A stretch of DNA of 64,000 nucleotides from assembly GCF_014851685.1 (NCBI RefSeq), contig NZ_JACVAC010000001.1, positions 744,001 to 808,000 on the forward strand. Reading direction: 5' to 3'. Source of the stretch: Pseudomonas sp. PDM05. GTDB taxonomy: Bacteria; Pseudomonadota; Gammaproteobacteria; Pseudomonadales; Pseudomonadaceae. This document shows, one piece after another, positions 9,301-16,354 of this stretch. Position 1 is the first letter of the stretch. Each line of letters opens with the position of its first letter. Under the pieces are notes generated by a model. That model did not search any database. It was not told where the DNA came from and worked only from the letters and a program-made list of their open reading frames with translations. The translations under genes were made by a program, and so were the position numbers.

Positions 9301-11141
9301 CCGGCGGTGACGGTCAGGTTTTGCGTGGCGGCGACGGTGCCCTTGGCGTTGTTCAACTGCGCGGCGTTGATACCCAGCGCGCCGCCTGCGGTGATCTGCC
9401 CGCTGCTGTTATCCAGGGTGCCGCCATCGAGGGTCAGTTGCGCGGCGGTCACCAGCTTGCCGTTCGCGTTGTCCAGGTGCTCGCGCGCAGTGACGGCCAG
9501 GTCGCCCTGCGCACCGGACTGCACCAGGCCGCCCCGGTTGCCCAGGGTGTTGGCACTCACGTCGAGGCGCCCGCCGCTGGCGAGGGTGCCGCCGGTGTTA
9601 TCGAGGTTGCGCGTGACGGTCACACGCATGCCGCCGTTGCCGGTCTGGACCCATTTGCCGGCGGCGTTGGACAGGTCCAGCGCGGTAACGCTGATCTGCG
9701 CCGCGCCCACCTGGGCCGCATCGCTGAGCAAGCTCTGGTTGGCGTTGGCGGTCAGCGCCTGGCCTGCGGTGACGCGGCTGCGGCGCAGGTCCAGGTTGCC
9801 ATTGGTGCTGGTCAGCTCGACGCTCTGGGCCGAGGTCTGGCTGTCGCTCAGGTCGACCTGGGCGGCGTTGGCGGTGAGTTTTTGTGCCGCGAGGTTCTGC
9901 CCCTTGGCCGTGATCGTGCCCGCCGAGGTCAGGGTCAGCGAGCCGCTGTTGCCCAGCTTGCCGGCACTGTCGACGCCCGCCGCCAGGGCCGAACCTGTGT
10001 GGCTGCGAATCGCTCCAGTGGCGCTCAGGCGTGCATTGCCTTGGGCCGACGCGATGCCTTTGTTGTCGATATCGGCGCCAGTGGTCAGCGCCAGGTTGCC
10101 CTGGGCGAACAGCGTGCCGCTGTTGTCGATGCCCTTGTCGGCCGTCGCCGTCAGGTCGGTGGCGCTGCTGATCTGGCCACGGTTTTCGATACGCCCGTCG
10201 CTGCTGATCACCACTTCACCGGCACTGGAGCCGATCTGCCCGGCGTTGCGCACGCCCACACCGGCGCCGTTGCCGACCAGGGTGATCTTTCCGGCATACA
10301 TGCCGCCCAGCTGCGCCACGTCAATGGCCACTGCGGGCGTGTCTGCCGGCGGCTGGCCGCTGGTGCCGGTCTTGATGGTCAGGTCTTTCGACCAGATCCC
10401 GGCGTTCACCTCGACGGTGCGCGCGATGATCTCGGTGTAGTCGGCGCGGGTACTGTCCATGCCTGCGCCGCCGACCGTGACCTTGCCGCCCGAGACTTGA
10501 TAGCCGCTGATCAAGCCATTCTCGAACTGCGCGCGCCCAGTGGTCAGCGTGGCGCGGTCGGCGTTGATAAAACCGCAGCCTTCACAGGTGATGCCCGACG
10601 GGTTGGCAATCACCACCTGGGCCTTGGAACCGGCAACTTCGACAAAGCCGCGCAACTGGCTCGGGTTGTTCGAATTGACCTCGTTGAGAATCACCCGTGC
10701 GCTGCCGTTGGCCAGCGCGCGGTTGCCTTCGATCCAGCCGCCCAGTTGAGTCTGGCTGTTGGTCGCGCCGTTGTTGAGGATCACCCCGCGCTTGTCCACA
10801 TCGAACTGCGAATAGGTGTTGCGCGACACGCCCGCGCCGCTCGGCGCCGTAATGTTCACCACGGGCGCACCGTTACCGGCGGCGCCGATAGTCGGGCGCT
10901 GGCCCGCAGGCGCGGAGCCGTCCGCCACGACTTGAGCCTGGACGGGCGCGACCAGCGCGACCCAGCCCATGCCCAGCATCAGCGCAAAGCGCAGGGGCGT
11001 GAGCGTCGCCACCAGCGGGCCGGCCTGGGCCACGGCGCGTGTGGTGCCGGGGGCCTTGCAGGCACTCTTGACGTTCTCGGCCACCACCATCAGCAGGCCA
11101 CGGGCGCGGTTGAAGACAACTCGAAATAGATGCTTGTTCAT
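3372..11141 (-). CDS. TpsA exoprotein: filamentous-haemagglutinin-like protein with hydrolase-like C-terminus
   Basis: 2589 aa, start supported by AAGGA 6 bases upstream. Residues 1-25 form the extended signal peptide region (MNKHLFRVVFNRARG) and cleavage is likely after Ala69 (VQA/QVV). A TPS haemagglutination domain follows (about 80-330) with the hallmark NPSGITCEGCGFIN at 180-193. Residues about 330-1500 are degenerate beta-helix repeats (LDNSGGxLxA type) with one RGD at 1476-1478; later parts are Fil_haemagg_2 repeats rich in AGNDI. The last 250 residues differ: LHIDGHSRGTM around residue 2446 gives a nucleophile-elbow motif (Ser2448), with possible acid/His partners in NHDFDP and TVHNCY. 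No VENN motif is present, so it is not a standard CdiA. Export by the TpsB at 11699-13444 is expected; an acyltransferase gene lies between. Likely adhesin and/or contact-dependent effector. Confidence 0.93.
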   Translation of the reverse strand: MNKHLFRVVFNRARGLLMVVAENVKSACKAPGTTRAVAQAGPLVATLTPLRFALMLGMGWVALVAPVQAQVVADGSAPAGQRPTIGAAGNGAPVVNITAPSGAGVSRNTYSQFDVDKRGVILNNGATNSQTQLGGWIEGNRALANGSARVILNEVNSNNPSQLRGFVEVAGSKAQVVIANPSGITCEGCGFINADRATLTTGRAQFENGLISGYQVSGGKVTVGGAGMDSTRADYTEIIARTVEVNAGIWSKDLTIKTGTSGQPPADTPAVAIDVAQLGGMYAGKITLVGNGAGVGVRNAGQIGSSAGEVVISSDGRIENRGQISSATDLTATADKGIDNSGTLFAQGNLALTTGADIDNKGIASAQGNARLSATGAIRSHTGSALAAGVDSAGKLGNSGSLTLTSAGTITAKGQNLAAQKLTANAAQVDLSDSQTSAQSVELTSTNGNLDLRRSRVTAGQALTANANQSLLSDAAQVGAAQISVTALDLSNAAGKWVQTGNGGMRVTVTRNLDNTGGTLASGGRLDVSANTLGNRGGLVQSGAQGDLAVTAREHLDNANGKLVTAAQLTLDGGTLDNSSGQITAGGALGINAAQLNNAKGTVAATQNLTVTAGSVLNQGGTLGSVAGDLLLNSTTTALDNTGGRLEATKALTVNAQGLTNSGGVVTAAQLRVDTHGQQLDNSGGTLNASDTLTLDSGALNNDGGIVQAKSSLKVDTHGQLLTNRDSGSTGGILGQRDVTVRAGQLLNDRGFIGSASTLQVYAQQLSNQAGLLRADGHLLLSSASVDNSSTQGANQGIKGQSVAMDAGTVSNRSGSIVSDTTLSVTGSGTLDNEQGILSAGSNLTVADRDLAQKRQVINNGAGTLIAGQSLLIDSANYTGSGKVLSLGDLTFRLTQDFINSGLFQANGNVALATAGRLTNVGTLQAGNLLRLDANVIDNGAAGVISARSVQANAATQLDNRGLIDAETTRLGTATLNNLGTGRIYGDQLAIAAGTLNNTLEGASAATIAARNRLDIGAQVLNNREHGLIFSTGNLFIGGALDANDQASGQAQVLNNASATVEALGSMTVNARQINNTNEHFATQQVQVSTQALQEYLLSGSTNRYLPGQISLYNDEVLHLVTPEGYGTRWNRYDYTRTVTQTQIVASDPAQMLAGGNINLIADQVYNDKSRIIAGQALNASVGSVINTELSGQKVTSDSGTLSSYYRIQRKGRDRQGLNVTAYTPAPLIEQISLTPTVFTEYAAINGTGTQVGALVLAKVTDSAAGTGDLAGAGRTYAVSPISQVQALTQQNATGAVEQIRTGGFNPDLPNSSLYQINPNSTAGYLVETDPRFANYGKWLSSDYMLERLNLDPAGTQQRLGDGFYEQKLIREQVAQLTGRRFVDGYASDEAQYRGMIDSAVTLADQWKLIPGVALTAEQMAQLTSDIVWLVSKDVTLASGEVRQVLVPQVYVRVREGDVDGSGALMAGRTLNLDVRGDLVNSGSLAGRDGVTISVQNLDNLGGRIQGNDVSLNASQDLNNIGGLISANSRLALSAGNDINVRSITTDSTSEQGIRTALSRVAGLYVSAPAANLIATAGRDINLQAAQVSNTGVGGKTALVAGNDITLSTVKESYTQANQWDGDNWRKEAGRNEVGSSVQANGDIRLGAGRDVQARGALVNSDAGAVSVSALRDINVEASERFNSADEAHKVKGSNGMFSSKTTTTRDTVAQTTAQGSTFSGEQTVMQAGNNITLTGSNVVSTSGTALVAGNDIKVLAATETLDEKHTKDVKTSGMFSGGAIAVTIGSQQQTNKDSSQQTTAAASSVGSTDGNVLISAGGEYRQVGSNVSAPKGDVSIDASEVNILEARNLAAQQQEQRFKQTGVSLTLTNPIVNAVQTGQRMNKAAERTDDKRMKALAALNTAWAASEAHTQVMADPAAAGGINLSIALGMNKSENKSEQTSNTAAGSTVAAGHDVSIVATGGKRNNDLTVQGSQITAGNDALLKADGNILLAGAQNTIEQHSTNKSVNGSLGIGISFGSEKNGLSFNASASQSRGNADGNDLVWSNTHVTAGNQASLISGKDTTLRGAVVSADKVKADVGGDLNIESLQDTSTFASEQKSMSAGISICIPPVCAGAATASFSSSNTKQKSNFASVIEQSGIRAGDGGFDLNVRGNTGLKGGVISSTDKAIADGKNSLTTGTLTVADIHNTSEASVKTSGVELSSDMLDGKLGTAKALLANSLANGSDSDSAASDTRSAISAGTLVITNAERQRVVAGMSVDQTIANLNRNTEAAHAAVERLDVAEMGRKVEAEQEIKREFYNQVSLLADEAYRKIFLEKARVYEVLKDENGKALLLDGKKVQYRELSDEEKQHLKPGPDGKVHIANNGIFNDADGAAKYAEQHSSADTGPQYLIHFEKANNFTSELMIAAYQKNLENDFWGLSNATVQTKEYMVQFGQSGLHIDGHSRGTMTTGNAMESLVRDQANVGLLGDTSMNFFGAAYGVKKADTLLGILQDRTKITSAEQRDGLILQYQNHDFDPVARTPGVGFNPGTGGNIPDGSNRLWEWLKVFGAENTVHNCYANGGEACRKYWNHSPTGKPEFVKVPQS

Positions 11142-11165
11142 GCAAGTCCTTTGCGCGGTGGCTGA

Positions 11166-11687
11166 TCAGAGCGCGTCGCTGGGTAACGGGTGAGTGGCAA
11201 ACCAGGCTTGCGCCTCCAGGTCCAGGACGGCGATACCCTGGAAGTTCAAGACGCGCAAACCGCGCTCTTCGCCTTTGTGGTGCAGCGCGCGGAACACCTT
11301 CGTGGGCCACAGACGCCGCAGCAGCAAGCGGCTGATCCGCCGGGTATGGCCGAACGGCGCAACCCAGTCGTTGACCCACAACCGATCGCCGCTGTCCCAG
11401 TCTTCTGCCGGCAGGCACACCGCCGGTGCACGCAGGTAGCGCGCCTCGGCCTCGGCACTGAGGTTGAGCCATGACAGGAAAAACACCGGCCGCCCTTCCT
11501 CACTGATCAAGATGAACTGACGCCGCTTGATCGCCGGCAACAACAGGCTCGACAGGCTGTGCAACGGCGCATCGCGATGGGCTGCCGAGTGCATCCACAG
11601 CCACACCGCCGAGCCCAGCACCTGGGCTTCGTCGATGGCGCTGTCGGCGCGCTCGGGGGCGAGCACCTCCAGGGTGTCGTGGCGCAT
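11166..11687 (-). CDS. Toxin-activating lysine acyltransferase, HlyC/CyaC family
   Basis: 173 aa from the ATG at 11687 (AAGGAG 6 bases upstream; the in-frame TTG at 11702 contains that site and is rejected). The match to HlyC is clear: LGSAVWLWMHSAAH holds the Ser/His pair (S34, H37 here; S20, H23 in HlyC), followed by LPAIKRRQFIL, PVFFLSWLNLSAEAEARYL and EDWDSGDRLWVNDWVAPFG with the conserved Asp (D107). Known members use acyl-ACP to fatty-acylate internal lysines of RTX protoxins in the cytoplasm before secretion. No RTX gene is nearby; the gene is sandwiched between tpsB (11 bases) and tpsA (24 bases), so TpsA is the expected substrate. That makes TpsA a presumably lipidated exoprotein; this is inferred. 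Confidence 0.92.
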   Translation of the reverse strand: MRHDTLEVLAPERADSAIDEAQVLGSAVWLWMHSAAHRDAPLHSLSSLLLPAIKRRQFILISEEGRPVFFLSWLNLSAEAEARYLRAPAVCLPAEDWDSGDRLWVNDWVAPFGHTRRISRLLLRRLWPTKVFRALHHKGEERGLRVLNFQGIAVLDLEAQAWFATHPLPSDAL

Positions 11688-11698
11688 GCTGGGCTCCT

Positions 11699-13444
11699 TC
11701 AAAACGACCAGTTGGCGCTGAAGCCACTGGTCACGTCGGCGGTCTGGAAACCCTTGGGTTTTTCCAGGGGTTTGCCGGTGTAGATGTCATAGGAAAACTG
11801 CTTGTAGCCGCCGCGCAGGCCCACCACCGCACCAGCCAGGCGTCGGCCCGCGAGCTGCTGGGTGGAATGCCCGCCGACTTCGCCGTAGTCCACGCCCAGG
11901 TACAGCTCCTGGCCGGTGTTGGCCAGGCTCAGGCCCAGGTCGTTACTGAACGTCCAGCCGCGTTCGGCCGACAGGATCTGCTCGCCGTCAAAGCCGCGCA
12001 CGGTGTAGCGCCCGCCAATCGAAAAGCGGTCCTGAGGGATCAGCGGCGTGCGGTTCCACTGCCCGCGCCAGCCCGCGACGTAACGCAGGCGTTGATCGGC
12101 CAGGGTGAACGGCACCTGCAATTGCGCGTTGGCGCTGATGATCTGCGAGCGCGAGGTGCCTTCGCCGGTTTCTTCTTCGGGGGCACGCAGTGCATCGCGG
12201 GCGCCGGTGCCACGGCGATAACCCACGCCAAGGTCGAGGGTGCTGGCGCCGATGAATTCACGGTGATTGATCCCGGCCTGCCAACCGGCCATGCGCCGCC
12301 GTTGCGATTCGATTTCGGTGTCTTCGACGTAGTTGCTGGAGGTGCGGCTCCAGCCGCCGACCGACACGGTGGTCTTGCGCACTGCGTCGCGGTAGATCAC
12401 CCGTGACAGTTGCACCTCGTTGGTCCGGCTGCGGCCACTGTAGGAATAGGCCTGGTTCACCCCGGCGATCGTCTGGTGGTAGTCGTATTCGCTGGACGTC
12501 AGGCTCAACTGCCAATAGTCGTAGGGCACCGAGTAGTGCACGGTGTGGCCCTTCGAGCCGCGATCGCCGCTCTGACCGCCGCCCAGGTCGTGGTTGAAGC
12601 TGATGTAGAACAGGTCGTTGAGGCTCGCCAGGTTATCCAGCGACAGGGCGACGTTGCCCTGGTATTTGCCGGTCTGTTTGCTGCCGGAGTCGTCCACCGA
12701 CAGGCTGACGCGCACCGGAATCGCCTGCTTCCAGGCAATCACCACATCGCTCTCCCCTGGCTGTGCGTCCGCGCCTTCGGCCGGCGTGATCTGCACGTCG
12801 GCTTCGGCGGTGGGCACGCGCTTGAAGTTTTCCAGCGCCTGTTCGATGTCGCGCAGGTTGAGCACATCGCCAGGCGACGCGGGCATGGCGTTCCAGTAGT
12901 TGGCGCGGCTGGAGGTGCCGGGGGCGAAACGGATGTGCTTGATGCGCCCCGGCACCAGCACCAACGCCAGCGTGCCCTGGTTCAAGTCCTGGGCCTGGGC
13001 GAGGACGCGGGTGGTGATGAAGCCCTTGGCGATGATCGCGTTCTGGATGCGTTTCATCGTCAGGTTGATACCGGCAGAGCCGATGCATTGGCCCAGCACC
13101 GGATCGTCGCTCGGGTTGGCGGCACGCAAGGCCCACTGGAAATCTTCGGACTGCTCGCCGGTGAGGACCACGCGCTCGATCTTGAAGCACGGCGTTTCAT
13201 TGCGCGGCAGACGCAGGGTACCGGTGCTGTCTTGCGGGGCTTCGAGACGCACGTCGGGGGACGGCTCCAACTGCTCGCGCTGGGCACGTTCACGTTGTTG
13301 CTGCAGGAGCAATTGCTGGGCAGGCACTTGGGGTTCAGCCGCGAGTGCCGCCGCGCTGGTTAGAAAACCGACAAGGGAGCAGGTGGCGACGCAAGACTGC
13401 AGCAAAACAGAGGGTTTTGTTCTAGGTAGAGCGTCGAAAGACAT
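11699..13444 (-). CDS. TpsB outer-membrane transporter (FhaC/ShlB family)
   Basis: 581 aa, start with AAGGA 7 bases upstream. A signal peptide is likely cleaved near residue 35 (ALA/AEP). A Gln/Arg-rich helix (QQLLLQQQRERAQREQLE) precedes the POTRA_2 region (about 80-170, ending LVPGRIKHIRF) and a second POTRA, then a 16-strand beta-barrel; the loop-6 motif VRGF is at 482-485 and the protein ends in a C-terminal aromatic (NWSF). Such proteins recognise the TPS domain of the partner and export it through the outer membrane. It is the first gene of the TPS operon and its stop is 11 bases before the acyltransferase ATG. Confidence 0.95.
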   Translation of the reverse strand: MSFDALPRTKPSVLLQSCVATCSLVGFLTSAAALAAEPQVPAQQLLLQQQRERAQREQLEPSPDVRLEAPQDSTGTLRLPRNETPCFKIERVVLTGEQSEDFQWALRAANPSDDPVLGQCIGSAGINLTMKRIQNAIIAKGFITTRVLAQAQDLNQGTLALVLVPGRIKHIRFAPGTSSRANYWNAMPASPGDVLNLRDIEQALENFKRVPTAEADVQITPAEGADAQPGESDVVIAWKQAIPVRVSLSVDDSGSKQTGKYQGNVALSLDNLASLNDLFYISFNHDLGGGQSGDRGSKGHTVHYSVPYDYWQLSLTSSEYDYHQTIAGVNQAYSYSGRSRTNEVQLSRVIYRDAVRKTTVSVGGWSRTSSNYVEDTEIESQRRRMAGWQAGINHREFIGASTLDLGVGYRRGTGARDALRAPEEETGEGTSRSQIISANAQLQVPFTLADQRLRYVAGWRGQWNRTPLIPQDRFSIGGRYTVRGFDGEQILSAERGWTFSNDLGLSLANTGQELYLGVDYGEVGGHSTQQLAGRRLAGAVVGLRGGYKQFSYDIYTGKPLEKPKGFQTADVTSGFSANWSF

Positions 13445-13784
13445 TTCGCATCCTTGTGAGTGAAACTTCCTACATGCGCAGGTTGGTCACCACAAAGACA
13501 TAAAAGTGCCATCGGGATGTATGGCCTTGTGACACATTTCGCAAAAACGGGGGGGTGGGAAAGGCTTGGATTTTAGTGTTGAAGGCTCTATCTCGAGGCC
13601 TAGAGCTGATTTCTCCAGACTCGACAAAAATTCAACTTTTGTACAGTTTCATATCCCCATCTACAGTAGCCGTCACAGGTCGCGGCACCACGGACGACCT
13701 GATACACCGCGGCGGCCCGTTTGGGGCGGCTTCGCCACCCAGCGCGGGCAAGCCCGCTCACTACGGTTGGGATGAAACCAAGGA
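13445..13784. other. Non-coding stretch upstream of tpsB, end of the flagellar/chemotaxis block
   Basis: 340 bases without a supported gene. The right third holds a REP copy (13721-13764). The left part should contain the tpsB promoter, reading leftward, but I see no convincing -35/-10 pair; an AT-richer segment around 13500-13560 with the short palindrome TGTGTCACA is the only conspicuous feature. Confidence 0.6.
13721..13764. repeat. REP element, single copy
   Basis: The segment from TTGGGGCGGCTTCGCC to CGCTCACTAC is the same REP type as at 2575-2704 and 28689-28819. It sits just after the DUF2802 gene, so REPs lie at or near both ends of the TPS locus. Confidence 0.8.
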
Positions 13785-14177
13785 TCAGTTCTTGTGCAAC
13801 TTGCTCATCAACTGCGCCTCGGCCTGGGTCAGACCGCAAGACTGGGTCAGCTCATCCACCGTCGCGCCCATGCCCACCAGCTTCGCCGCCTGGGCAAACG
13901 ACAGGCTCGACGGATCACGCTGTTCGATCTGCGCCAGCTTGTCCGGCAACGGTGCGAGGATCGCGCGCAATTCATGCACCTCGTCCCCGACCCGCACCGC
14001 ACTTTGCTGGAAGTGATCGACACGCTTGGCCAACTCGACCACACGCCGGTCGCGCACGGCGTCGCGCTCGGCCTGTTGCAGGGCCACTTCCCGTTGCTGG
14101 CGCAAATAGCGCAGCAGGAAGGCCAACGTCCCGACCCACAACAGGGCCAGGACGATCACCGCCGCTTCAAGAAACAA
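13785..14177 (-). CDS. DUF2802 protein, last gene of the chemotaxis operon
   Basis: 130 aa. The start is TTG at 14177, directly after the cheW stop, with GGAGA 8 bases upstream; no ATG is available in the N-terminal half. The sequence has one N-terminal membrane helix (AAVIVLALLWVGTLAFLLRYL), a coiled-coil segment (about 25-85) and a C-terminal DUF2802 region (FAQAAKLVGMGATVDELTQSCGLTQAEAQLMSKLH) that looks like a small helix-turn-helix. The same gene follows cheW in other Pseudomonas chemotaxis operons. Function is not known; membrane anchoring beside CheW/ParP suggests a link to the polar array. Confidence 0.85.
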   Translation of the reverse strand: MFLEAAVIVLALLWVGTLAFLLRYLRQQREVALQQAERDAVRDRRVVELAKRVDHFQQSAVRVGDEVHELRAILAPLPDKLAQIEQRDPSSLSFAQAAKLVGMGATVDELTQSCGLTQAEAQLMSKLHKN

Positions 14178-14663
14178 TCAGATGTTCTCCAGATCCGACC
14201 ATTCTTCTTCGCTCATCATCTTGTCCAGCTCAACCAGAATCAGCAGTTCGCCGTTCTTGTTGCACACGCCCTGGATGAACTTGGCAGACTCTTCGTTACC
14301 GACGTTCGGCGCGGTTTCCACTTCCGATTGGCGCAGGTAAACCACTTCGGCCACGCTGTCGACCATGATCCCGACCACTTGCTTGTCGGCTTCGATGATG
14401 ACGATACGGGTGTTGTCGTTGACTTCGGTCGGCACCAGACCAAAACGCTGGCGGGTGTCGATCACCGTCACCACGTTGCCGCGCAGGTTGATGATGCCCA
14501 GCACGTAGCTCGGCGCACCCGGTACCGGCGCGATCTCGGTGTAGCGCAGCACTTCCTGCACGCGCATTACGTTGATGCCATAGGACTCGTTGTCCAGCTT
14601 GAAGGTTACCCATTGCAGGATCGGATCATCCAAACCTTGTGCGGACGCTGACTTGTTGTTCAT
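14178..14663 (-). CDS. cheW: Chemotaxis coupling protein CheW
   Basis: 161 aa, one CheW domain of the usual length (VTFKLDNESYGINVMRVQEVLRYTEIAPVPGAPSYVLGIINLRG and VIDTRQRFGL). CheW links chemoreceptors to the CheA kinase in the cytoplasmic signalling array. The C-terminus (LVELDKMMSEEEWSDL) is typical of Pseudomonas CheW. It lies downstream of a second CheW-domain gene (parP) and is followed directly by DUF2802. Confidence is high from family and context. Confidence 0.96.
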   Translation of the reverse strand: MNNKSASAQGLDDPILQWVTFKLDNESYGINVMRVQEVLRYTEIAPVPGAPSYVLGIINLRGNVVTVIDTRQRFGLVPTEVNDNTRIVIIEADKQVVGIMVDSVAEVVYLRQSEVETAPNVGNEESAKFIQGVCNKNGELLILVELDKMMSEEEWSDLENI

Positions 14664-14742
14664 ACCCCTGACCCCTTCAAATGCCGTTGAAACGGCGTGT
14701 GTACTTCGTTGGCCGCACTTGCGCGCGGCCCTTATTGTTCAA

Positions 14743-15519
14743 TCAACTGCGTGTGTTACCGGGCATCGACTTGACGGCCCCACTGGCGATCAGCTCGGCC
14801 AATTCGGACACGTCGAGCAATGCGCACATGTGTTCGATCACGGTGCCCGCCAGCCAAGGCCGCTGGCCCCGGTGGCTGCGCCATTTGATTTCGTTCGGGT
14901 CCAGGCGCAACGAGCGGCTGACTTGATGCACCGCCAGCCCCCACTCGTAGCCCTGCACCGAGATCACGTATTGCAAACCCTGGCGGAAGTCGTCGCGGTA
15001 GCGGTCGGGCATCACCCAGCGCGCTGTGTCGAGCACCTTGAGGTTGCCGGCCTGGCTGGGCAGGATGCCGAGGAACCACTCCGGTTGCCCGAACAATGGC
15101 GTCAACTCCTGGCCTTCCAGGGAGTAGATCGAGCCCAGGCACACCAGCGGCACCGCCAGGGTCAAGCCGGCGACGTCGAACAGCAGGCACTCGAACGGCT
15201 CGGCAGCCCAGCTTGGGCGACCATCGCCAGTGACCGGCGGTGGCGTGATGCTCGGCGGCAGGTGCACTTCGACCACCGGCTCGACCACCACCGGGGCGAC
15301 CACCACGGGCTCAAATGGCGCTACAACCGGGGCAACGTGGGCATCACGGGCTTGTTCTTCGAGCACTGCCAACTGGAATTCATCCAGCGTGCTTTCTGGC
15401 TCAAGCACCAGAATCGGCTCGGGCAACTCTTCGGCGGTCGCCTCCTGCAGCAGGGCATCCAGGTAGGATTCCAGTGCCAGTTGCGGCCGGGTCTTAAGTT
15501 CGACAGGACGGTTCATCAA
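14743..15519 (-). CDS. parP: ParP, CheW-domain protein that ties ParC to the chemotaxis array
   Basis: 258 aa. The N-terminal 110 residues are a Pro/Val/Glu-rich linker (a short helix LALESYLDALLQEATAEELPEP, then repeated APVV/VEPVV runs). Residues about 120-250 are a CheW-like domain (FECLLFDVAGLTLAVPLVCLGSI). In Vibrio and Pseudomonas ParP binds the ParA-like ParC and CheA and keeps polar arrays at the cell pole. The ATG overlaps the parC stop (ATGA), showing coupling. Symbol assigned by domain make-up and neighbours. Confidence 0.88.
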   Translation of the reverse strand: MMNRPVELKTRPQLALESYLDALLQEATAEELPEPILVLEPESTLDEFQLAVLEEQARDAHVAPVVAPFEPVVVAPVVVEPVVEVHLPPSITPPPVTGDGRPSWAAEPFECLLFDVAGLTLAVPLVCLGSIYSLEGQELTPLFGQPEWFLGILPSQAGNLKVLDTARWVMPDRYRDDFRQGLQYVISVQGYEWGLAVHQVSRSLRLDPNEIKWRSHRGQRPWLAGTVIEHMCALLDVSELAELIASGAVKSMPGNTRS

Positions 15520-16304
15520 GCCACCTGCGCCACAAGTTGCTGGGACAACAGGTGCTTGAGCAGCGCGCGGTAGGCCATCACGCCACGGCTCTTGCCGTCG
15601 AACTGTGACGGCGTGAGGCCGGCGCGGCTGGCGTCACGCAGGCGCGTGTCCACCGGGATATAGCCGTTCCAGATGGTGTCCGGGTAGGCATCGCGCAATA
15701 CGCGCAAGGTGCCGAGGGACGCCTGGGTACGGCGGTCGAACAAGGTCGGCACGATGCTGTACGGCAGCGCCTGCTTGCGCGAGCGGTTGATCATCGCCAG
15801 GGTGCTGACCATGCGTTCCAGGCCTTTGACCGCCAGGTGCTCGGTCTGTACCGGGATCACCAGTTGCTGGCTGGCCGCCAAGGCGTTGACCATCAGCACG
15901 CCGAGCAACGGCGGGCTGTCGATGATGGCGTAGTCGAAGTCCTGCCACAGCTGCGCCAAGGTCTTGGCGATCACCAGGCCCAGGCCGCTCTGCCCCGGCG
16001 ACTGGCGCTCGAGGGTGGCCAGCGCGGTGCTCGACGGCAACAGGGAAATGCTGTCGTTGCTGGTGGGCAGCAGCAGTTGCCCCGGCAGGTCGGCCGGCAC
16101 ACTGCCTTTATGCAGGAACAGGTCGTAGCAGCTGTGTTCCAGCGCATCCGGGTCGTAGCCGAAGTAGCTGGTCATCGAGCCGTGGGGGTCGAGGTCGACC
16201 ACGACCACACGCTTGCCCGCCTCGGCCAGCAAGCCGGCTAAAGCGATGGAGGTGGTGGTCTTGCCGACTCCACCTTTTTGATTGGCAACTGCCCAGACTC
16301 TCAT
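15516..16304 (-). CDS. parC: ParC, ParA/Soj-like ATPase for polar placement of chemotaxis arrays
   Basis: 262 aa from the ATG at 16304, which has GGAGG about 10 bases upstream; an in-frame extension to 16346 is not supported. It has the deviant Walker A KGGVGKTTT (residues 11-19), Walker A' (VVVVDLDPHGS) and Walker B (YAIIDSPPLLG) of ParA ATPases. No parB or parS accompanies it; parP follows instead with a 4-base overlap, and motD precedes. In this context ParA homologues localise chemotaxis arrays, not chromosomes. Confidence 0.9.
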   Translation of the reverse strand: MRVWAVANQKGGVGKTTTSIALAGLLAEAGKRVVVVDLDPHGSMTSYFGYDPDALEHSCYDLFLHKGSVPADLPGQLLLPTSNDSISLLPSSTALATLERQSPGQSGLGLVIAKTLAQLWQDFDYAIIDSPPLLGVLMVNALAASQQLVIPVQTEHLAVKGLERMVSTLAMINRSRKQALPYSIVPTLFDRRTQASLGTLRVLRDAYPDTIWNGYIPVDTRLRDASRAGLTPSQFDGKSRGVMAYRALLKHLLSQQLVAQVA

Positions 16305-16354
16305 TCGGTTGGTTCCTCCCGGTGGGCACAGGCGCGACCGAGACATTGCATAGG

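Noticed and set aside
3372..11141. Classical CdiA with a VENN-delimited toxin
   Set aside because: No VENN or related pretoxin motif is visible and no small cytoplasmic immunity gene follows; the downstream proteins are lipoproteins.
15516..16304. Chromosome-partitioning ParA or plasmid origin
   Set aside because: No parB or parS-like repeats; the neighbours are motD and a CheW-domain gene, the setting of the array-placing ParC.
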